64,000 nt of DNA from Geosiphon pyriformis (taxonomy: Eukaryota > Glomeromycota > Glomeromycetes > Archaeosporales > Geosiphonaceae): the NCBI GenBank assembly GCA_016748015.1, contig JAAOMT010000376.1, positions 62,001 to 126,000 on the forward strand, given 5' to 3'. Below the pieces are notes generated by a model. That model searched no databases. It worked only from the letters and a program-made list of their open reading frames with translations, and had not been told where the DNA came from. How positions within the stretch are numbered: the first letter of the stretch is position 1; every line of letters starts with the position of its first letter. Shown here in pieces: positions 57,011-64,000 of the stretch. The position numbers and the translations under genes were made by a program.

Positions 57011-58401
57011 CTATGCTGCTAACCCACAAGAAAATTTGTTCAAGATAGACATTTTTTGAATTACATCAAACAAAGTAAGATTACTAAAAACCAATCTAAC
57101 AAGCCACTTAACTGTTTTTATAAGATCGAACTTAACATCAAGAGATTTAAATTTCCAGAATGCTATCAATTTACCAAACATCTTATTACTTACTCCAATT
57201 AGAACACCAGAATTACCAAACAAATCAATATTCTTTATGTTATACTCAGTTTTTAATGCCACCACCTCTTTTTCTAACTTATTAACAGATTTGCTAAAAG
57301 CACTCAAATGCACCATAAGTTCATTAACTTTGTTTCCAAGTTTGCTGCTAGATACAAGATCACCCTTAATAAACTGTTCAAAAGTGGTTATCAAACTATC
57401 AACAGACTTAACAATAGAGTTAACCAACATTGACAACTTGGCCAAACCAAATTCCAGAGAAGCTAATTGAGAAAACATTAAAGAATCAGCAACAGCCACA
57501 GAAAAAGCAGAAGCCACCAAAAGAGCAAATGCTTTTGTATAAGACAAAAAACTGACAAAATGTGGTTTAAACATCTTGGCAGCTTTAGAAGAAAGAGATA
57601 GAACAATCTTACACTTCACAGCCAAGTGATCTATTTTGTAACACCAAAAACAACACTGATAACTAGGAGTTTTTTACCAGATATGGCACTTTTTCAGTAT
57701 ACTAGTTTTGACAACAACAAGGTCCAAATCAGCTTGGGAGCCAAATGTAACCAGAGCAAAACAGAGATGACAACCAGAATCAGAAGACTAAAGAATAAAA
57801 CAAGTCTAATTACCAATCTAAGAAATCATATTACTGATTTCAAAGACAGTACAACCAAGAGAAATATTAACCAACTTGGCCTTAAATCTATTATGAGACA
57901 CAATTGTTTTTTGTTGATTTATGAAAAGAAAGATCTGAATACTATCTTTGCTCACTAAAACCAACCAGTAATTGAAAGCAGATGTGACAGCATCCAAATT
58001 CTTAAAGTAAATAACAATATATTGTCAAATACCAACAGATCTCAACTGAATGTAAGAAATTTCACCAAAAGCACCAAGAGTTGTTTTAATGTTAGCAGCA
58101 GATATACCTAAAGACATATTGAGCAATACAATAACAGCAGAAGGGAAACCAAACTCAGAAATCACCAAAAACTTGGCAATTTTAAAAGTGGCAAGGTAAA
58201 CAAAGCTTGTAAGCTTAACCAAAAATACAGTATTGAAAGAATTTTAGGAAGCAAACTCCATACAAAAAAGCTTCATATTATCTTTTAAAACAGACTTTGC
58301 ACCCAAAAAATTATGTACAAACTAAAAAACAGTCTTAACATAAGCCAATTTGATCTTGAAAGTAACACTAAACACCAGAGTAGAAGCCATCTACTTAGTA
58401 A
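57011..58401 (-). pseudogene. element D ORF1, C-terminal part: RRM-like, zinc knuckle, coiled coil
   Basis: From MASTLVFSVTF at about 58392 through an RRM-like domain (ISAANIKTTLGAFGEISYI, 58222-58025). A stop stands where other copies have Trp (RSVGI then stop then QYIV). An intact CCHC knuckle, CFWCYKIDHLAVKC, lies at about 57650-57610. Next is an open frame of 204 codons (57625-57011) with a coiled coil. It ends SCGLAA just before the 3' tail. The best preserved ORF1 knuckle in the window. Confidence 0.75.
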
Positions 58402-59251
58402 ATTTTTGATGATATTACTTATAGAATGTAAGAAGTATATTAACATATAAATTAGCCAATTAGAAGTAGTCATAATAAATGTAAAATTTCAGAATTCTTT
58501 TCAAAAAAATTGCAGGATTCCAAAAATTTCAGAATTCTCATATGAGAAATTGCAGAATTGTAGAATTCCAGGATTTTTTTTAAAAGAATTGCAGAATTCC
58601 AGAAATTCTAGGATTTCTGGTGTAAAGAATTGAGAAATTAAGGAATCTCAATTATGTATATATAGTGGTAATATTAAAAGTAGAAAGAAAAGATCTTTCT
58701 ATTTGGATTTTATCTAAGCAATGTTCTAATTCCTAAATACTAATAAATAATTATTTGTTATTTCAATTTACTCTTCACTATCAACACTTTATAGTAATAG
58801 TAACTGATACTTAACCACACTGGAACAATAGCTCTTGATTATAGCTATTGATAGAATACTAATATTTATTGCCTTAACTTACTTTTTTTTTTTATTTTTG
58901 TTATTTCTTGTTGTTGACTAATTGATTAAGGAATAAGTACTGAGTTATTGATGTCAATAATTGCCTGGTAAAAAACCTCCATGAGTGGATAAAACACATA
59001 AAAAATACAGATTACTTATCAGAGAATTGCTGGCCATTAAGCTAAAAAAAGAATTGATGGAATTGTATTTCCAAGAGGCTACTGAAAACAACCATTGAAT
59101 TTCTGTTCATTATACAAAAGACTTAACCAAAACCTTTAAACAATCAAAATCTTTAGATATTAAAATCACTATATTATCAATTAAATACCAAGTTACGAAT
59201 TTGTTATTTGATTTGAAACTCCAAATAATTATCTGTAACAATAATTAGTAA
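58395..59251. mobile_element. 843-bp unidentified insert in element D
   Basis: Sequence 58402-59244 is flanked by TTAGTAA at 58395-58401 and 59245-59251. Removing it with one flank copy puts the ORF1 halves back in the same frame. It contains repeated TTGCAGAATTCCAGAATT-like units at 58490-58640, a perfect 14-bp palindrome TTCTCATATGAGAA at 58535-58548, a TATATATAG box near 58657, and no recognised coding region. The ends show no clear inverted repeat. Possibly a nonautonomous DNA element or a solo LTR of another family. Confidence 0.6.
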
Positions 59252-59940
59252 TAGTTTCTTAAGCACTACCAAAAGTAGCACCAAAAACCAGAAGAGAGGA
59301 TAATTCAATATCTATTTGGTCAATCCAGTTTTTAAGAACAAATAACACCACAGGAAATGATTGTTTTGCTTCTAAAACTAGTGATGATCTGTCAGAAAAC
59401 ACCACATTTGGCAATACAGCCAGTGGTTAATCTTGGTTTATCTTGGATGACATATTGAATAATACAATAAAGATCTTATTTAGAACCACAAAGGAGTTCA
59501 GTATAACAATAGCAGAGACAAGCAACTGTCTCCACTTTTCTGAACTTTTGGTTTTTTTGATCATTTTCTTTGAAGAGAAAGTGTTAAAAGCACCAGACAT
59601 TAAAACTATGGAGGGGAATACCAGTTTGTTAACTGGTCTATTATTAAACACTTTTGAACTCTTAGTAAAAGTGGAGGCAATACTGGGACTAACCCAAGTG
59701 TGTCTCTTTGAAGGAACTTTGACTAGTGAAAAACCAGCCAACAATGGGGAAGTTGTTTTAATAGCTATCAAAGACAGCTTTTCATAATTACTAAGTAAAG
59801 AGAATGCTTCTAAAATGTTTTGTCTGATTGCTTTTACAACAGAAAGAGCTCTTTTGATTGAAATTTTATTAGATATCTTAGGAAAGATATTAAGTGCAGC
59901 TTTTTTACTCTTTGCTTTAATTATGATTATAAAATTAAAG
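59252..59940 (-). pseudogene. element D ORF1, N-terminal part
   Basis: Lys/Ser-rich start (SKKAALNIFPKISN) at about 59920, an open stretch at 59771-59427, and a segment ending in LFVLKNWIDQIDIE near 59300. One stop lies at about 59265, just before the insert. Confidence 0.6.
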
Positions 59941-60224
59941 AGATAAAGAATTTTATTATATAAAATATTTATTTTTAATAGACTATAAGTTTTTTATAAA
60001 TATAAATATTAATTAAGATTAAATATAGTTTTAATACTAATTATATAAATAAATATAATAAAATTTTTTTAAATAATAAAGTTTATATTAGATTAATTAT
60101 TTTTTAAAATTATTAATAATATTAAGTTTAATATAGATAAAATTATTAAATAATTAAGTAATATTATTATAAATAATAATACTTTGACTATAGTTTTACA
60201 TAAAATGTTTTTTCAGAATAAGGT

Positions 60225-60380
60225 TTGTTTTATAGTTTTAATATAATCTAATTTAAATTGAACTTGTGTTTAATTATATATAAAAAATATGTAAATTATA
60301 TCTAATTTAAATTATTTAGTTTAATATATTATATTAAATAGTTAAATTACACATTAAAAAAAATTATTATTAAATTAATA
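60225..60380 (+). mobile_element. isolated LINE 3' tail, plus strand
   Basis: AT-mutated form of the tail (AATTATATATAAAAAATATG then TAAATTATATCTAATTTAAA). The same block closes copies G (about 14680) and H (about 47808). What precedes it (59941-60224) is too decayed to read. Confidence 0.55.
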
Positions 60381-60464
60381 AAACAATTATAAGATATTAT
60401 ATAAGTTTAATAATTAATAAAAAAATGAATTTTAATTTTAATAAAATTTATTCTTAAAAAAAGG

Positions 60465-63400
60465 GGATGTTAACACTGTTCTGTCAGGTGGTGTATTTTA
60501 CAGCAGAAACCATTTTTGTAAAGACATAGTCCAAAGATAATGAGTTGGTCAAATCTGCTGCATTTTCTAGATTTTACAAGTTGGAGCTATTAGTGGCAAA
60601 GATTTTGAAAACATATAAGTCAGAAAATTTAGAAAGATTTCAGGTTTTGGTTAATAAACAGGTTGATTTGAACTTTAACCAAGCTGTAGAATTCAAGAGA
60701 TCTTTGGACAATAATTATAACAAAATAATAATTGAATATTTGCTGGCTTATTTTAGGAAATTATATAGGTTTTACAAGTTTTTGGATTTTAAGACCACTG
60801 AGAATTTTCAAATCAAGGCAGTCATTGCTAAATGTATGGAAGCTTTTGCAAACAATAAGGATCAAATAATCAGGAGTGTATTGGAGAAGTCTTTTAGAAA
60901 AGTTACATTGAATCATCTAATTAATAATGAAGATTTGGTTTTGAAGCCAGAATTGGTTAAAAACAAAGTAAATTTAATTATGAAGAATTGGACCAGGAAG
61001 TATGCAGTTAAATTTCTGTTCTTTTCTATTGGCAAAGACAATTTGCACCTCTCAATTACATTAATAATAGTACATTTTCTGGCATAATAAAGCAAATTAA
61101 TTTTGATGAGTTTTTTTTGGTGATTAAGAATTTTTCTGATGGCAAGACTGCTGGTTTGTCTGGTATTTCTAATGAAATGTGGAAACATTGTAATAAGTTT
61201 GTGTTAGTCTTTCTTTTATGTCTGCTCAACTTGTATTTAGCATATGAATTTGTTCCTGATGTCTGGAAAGAAGTCTGGGTATCTATGATTCTGAAACCTT
61301 ATGAGTAAAAAAAAGTTTTGACAAATACCAGATCTATTGCTCTTATTGAAACTGCTAGAAAAAATTTTTCAAAGATTTTATCTGATCATATTTCAAAGGC
61401 TTACAGCACACATGACATTTTACATAGTGACAATTTTTCAGTTTTAAGGGGCACTTCTACTCAGTCTCCTATCTTTGTTGTAAAATTTGTTGTAGAAGAT
61501 GCTTTGGAAAAGGGCAGAGAAATTTGGTTGGTTCTTTAAAATATGTGCAAAGCTTATAATTCAGTAGACTGGTTGTATTTGAAAAACAGTCTGAAGAAAA
61601 TCAAGATATGTGAGAAGTTTGTTAGGTTTTTTGGTTATATTTACAATGGCTACACAAATAGGATTATGATAAACTTTGATTTGTCTAAAGGTTACAAAAT
61701 TTATGATGGTCTGGACCAGAGTGAACTTTTTTTTTCTCTTCTGTAAAAGATTTTTTATGATTCTCTGTTGTGTAAGATCAAGAGGCATAAATTACTTTTT
61801 AGGTATTAAGTTGATTCCATATTTGTGACCAGAACAGGCAAAATTGAATCAAATGCTGGTCTAACTTCATATTTGGCTGCTGGTGTTTTTGTGGATAATA
61901 CCATTTGGGTTGGCAACTGTTGTACAATAACACAGAACATTTTAAATATTGCTAGTGAGTTCTTTAATTTAATAGATATATCAATTAACATGAATAAAAC
62001 AGTTGCCATTCCTATTAATCTGAGAACCAGTAACATCTCTTTAAATATTAGTGGATCTCTGATTTTGATCACAAAGACTAAGGAGGCTCATTGGTATTTG
62101 GGTATTTTTTTGTCAACTAAAGATCTTTCTGGTCTAAGTTTGAAGAAGACAAATTCAGATGTAAAATTTTTCTTATCCATAGTTTTGAACAAAGCTATTT
62201 CAGACAAGCAGTTCTTTTATTTGGTCTCGACTGTTTTATAGCTTATAGTGGAATACAAATCTTAGTTTAGCTTCATTAATAAAGGCAAATACAAGAAATG
62301 GGATTGTATAATTAGAAAGAGTTTGAAGTCTAAAGCCAGCTTGCCCAAGGATTTTCTTAATAAAGCTGTGTACCATTTATCTTTGTACAATTTGAAACCT
62401 TTTAAGCAAGTTCAAGCAGAAAGAAAAATGGCATCAGTATTACAGTTTGCTAATAGTAAAAGAATAATAAGTTGGCTTTTTGAACATAGGTCAATGAATT
62501 TGCAAGTTTTGGGCTGGATACCTTAAAATCCTCTTCAGTTTTCTGTTAAGTTAATGATCAATCCAATGGACAATTTTTTAGCTGGTATTACTAAGATTTT
62601 TTTGTGTAATGGAATCTCTTTGGCCAATGGCTTGCTCAATGCTTTTTATTTCAAGCATGGCTTTCCTGTTTTGAATATTTTGGGTCAGATGTTATACCTT
62701 TGGACTTACAGATTACTGAAGCATTTTGGGATTATTTTTGTGGATTAATTTAAACAGCCATAGAGAATGTTTTAATTAGAAAGATTTTTACCATTAGAAA
62801 TGATTAGATCCCAAGAGCCTAGTTCCCTTTTGGTTTACATTAGTTTCAGATTTTGTTAAGAGTGGTGGTCTAGTCAAAGATCTTTTTTCCACTATTTGAC
62901 ACTTTTCTATTCAGAATGTTTTTAATATGGACAGTATAGGTGTTATCCACTCTAGTTTAACAAATGCTTTTTTGTCTAAATTTCAATTTACACTGATGGT
63001 TCTGTTAAAAACTTTGGTACATCAAATGCTGTCAAAGGGACTGTTATCTATTTTTCTAATCTGGGTTTGCATATAGAAATGGAGGTCTATGGTTTGTTAT
63101 TATCTACTTTGGCTAAAATACAGGTTGTTACATTGGCTCTCAAATGCATTCCAGCTTTCTCTAAAGTCACAGTTTTTTCTAACAGTCAGGCTTTCTTAGA
63201 TGCTTGCCAAACTGAGTTGAAATTGGTGACTTCTGATTTTTACAACAAGTGCTAAATAGAGCATTATTACATTAGCAATTTAGTCAAATATAGAAACATT
63301 TCTGTCACTTGGACAAAAGTAAAGAGTCATTCTGAAATATTGGGCAATAAGCACACTAATAGATCAGCTAATTTGGCCACCTTATTGGGGCTTGTTCTTT

Positions 63401-64000
63401 TAGCAAATGTTAAGAAAAAATTCTTATTGGCAGATAGTAAGGCAATTTTTGGCAATGTATGTCAATTTGTTAGAACAATAAATAATACTATTAGGCATTT
63501 TCAATGAGAATTTGGGCCTGGTTTGAGTGCTATAGATTCTTTATGAGTTGGTGACATTAACTGGATTTGTACTGCCTTAGTCTAATACCCTAATTTCCAT
63601 ATGTCTGCTGAACATATAAGCAAAGCCACTTTTGGTTTATGCACATACTTGATAAAAGCTTTGCACAAAAGACTGCCTGTGGCTGTTAGAAAGTGCTTGT
63701 ATAATCACAGCTATCCTAGTGTTTTGTGTGTGCATTACATGGAGGTGAATTTTTTAGATCATAGTTTTGTTTGTGGCTTGGACTTTTCAACACATTAGGG
63801 CTTAGTAAGCAAACATTCTTCTCTCTGGAAGTCTCTTACTGGTGTAACCTTGTCATTGTCTGTGGTTCTTTAATCTTTGGCTTTATCTGCTTTTGACATT
63901 AGACTATATATGGTTTTATACAAGGGGTTTGTTTTTGAAAATTGGTTGGTGAAGGCTAAAGCCTCTTTTGAGGATACTAAACTTGTAATATGTAATCTAA
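60465..64000 (+). mobile_element. LINE copy F, 5'-truncated, continues beyond window
   Basis: Plus-strand LINE that begins inside ORF2, in the linker before the RT, and runs to the right edge, where the tail would follow. It is less decayed than copy C but more than copy B. Confidence 0.85.
60545..64000 (+). pseudogene. LINE F ORF2: RT, RNase H, C-terminal part
   Basis: The linker is open for 180 codons (60545-61087). RT follows with FSDGKTAGLSGISNE near 61130, VWVSMILKPYE near 61300 (a TAA then replaces Trp), and VFVDNTIWVGN near 61885, where one catalytic Asp is Asn. RNase H from about 62985 begins SIYTDGSVKN; the usual Glu is Lys (STLAKIQ). KVKSHSEILGNKHTN near 63325 and the C-terminal VLCVHYMEVNFLDHSFVC near 63720-63775 follow; in the latter one zinc-binding Cys is Tyr. 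About a dozen in-frame stops, mostly at Trp or Gln positions. Frame is otherwise kept, so point mutation rather than indels broke it. Confidence 0.8.

Larger units (their letters stand above)
56877..59940 (-). mobile_element. ORF1-only element D (half-LINE)
   Basis: Minus-strand element. Poly(A) tail as a T run at 56877-56884, the LINE 3' tail at about 56885-57000 (including ACATGTAGAAAGTGTATGA), then directly ORF1, and the 5' end near 59935 (TTATAATCATAATTAAAGC). No endonuclease or RT exists between ORF1 and tail. Without its 843-bp insert the element is about 2.2 kb. The tail end TTACTTATTAAA...CTAATAAAAAA is close to that of LINE A. Confidence 0.75.

Noticed and set aside
1-64000. tRNA or rRNA genes
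   Set aside because: No cloverleaf with a GTTCGA-type loop or conserved rRNA block was noticed while reading; a covariance-model scan would be needed to exclude a divergent one.

Overview
The window looks like nuclear DNA of an AT-rich, transposon-loaded fungus, most likely an arbuscular mycorrhizal fungus (Glomeromycotina). The reasons are short introns (about 78-131 bp) with GT...CTAAT-like...AG signals in every host gene, and LINE and Ty3 families that I recognise as typical of that group. The species cannot be told from the sequence. No rRNA, tRNA, CRISPR or bacterial-style operon was seen.

Layout. (1) 1-9.5 kb is a small host-gene island. Two paralogous class-3-lipase-like genes face each other (675-2153 on +, 7803-9217 on -) as arms of an inverted duplication. 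Between them lie a seven-exon gene for a single-pass membrane protein with a beta-strand-rich, adhesin-like outer part (4699-6623) and a relic of a hAT transposase (2754-2927). (2) 9.5-25.9 kb is a transposon graveyard: a barely readable LINE (about 13.3-14.8 kb), a 57-bp tandem array (16835-17315), LINE copy A (17.7-23.15 kb, minus strand), and AT-rich DNA without readable genes. (3) 26085-27571 is a six-exon aldo/keto reductase gene on the minus strand. (4) 27.86-45.6 kb is LINE copy B, carrying a solo LTR (30807-31815) and a complete 9.85-kb Ty3/gypsy element (33479-43330) inside its endonuclease domain. (5) 45.9-64 kb holds two decayed ORF1-only elements (H, I), heavily decayed LINE C with a decayed solo LTR, a better preserved ORF1-only element D (itself split by an 843-bp insert), and LINE F, which runs off the right edge.

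The Ty3 element has 980-bp LTRs, a primer-binding site, a polypurine tract and a 4-bp target duplication. It encodes Gag, protease, a cysteine-rich domain, a dUTPase domain placed before the reverse transcriptase, RT/RNase H, an integrase with a GPY/F-like end, and an extra 239-aa ORF in the position of env that runs through the polypurine tract into the LTR.

Two themes deserve attention. First, three ORF1-only elements (D, H, I) have ORF1 joined straight to the 3' tail used by the autonomous LINEs, the design of a 'half-LINE' that borrows another element's reverse transcriptase. Second, mobile DNA here decays almost entirely by C-to-T / G-to-A change. LTR differences are nearly all transitions, catalytic Asp become Asn, Trp and Gln codons become stops, and the LINE copies form an age series from readable to almost pure AT.
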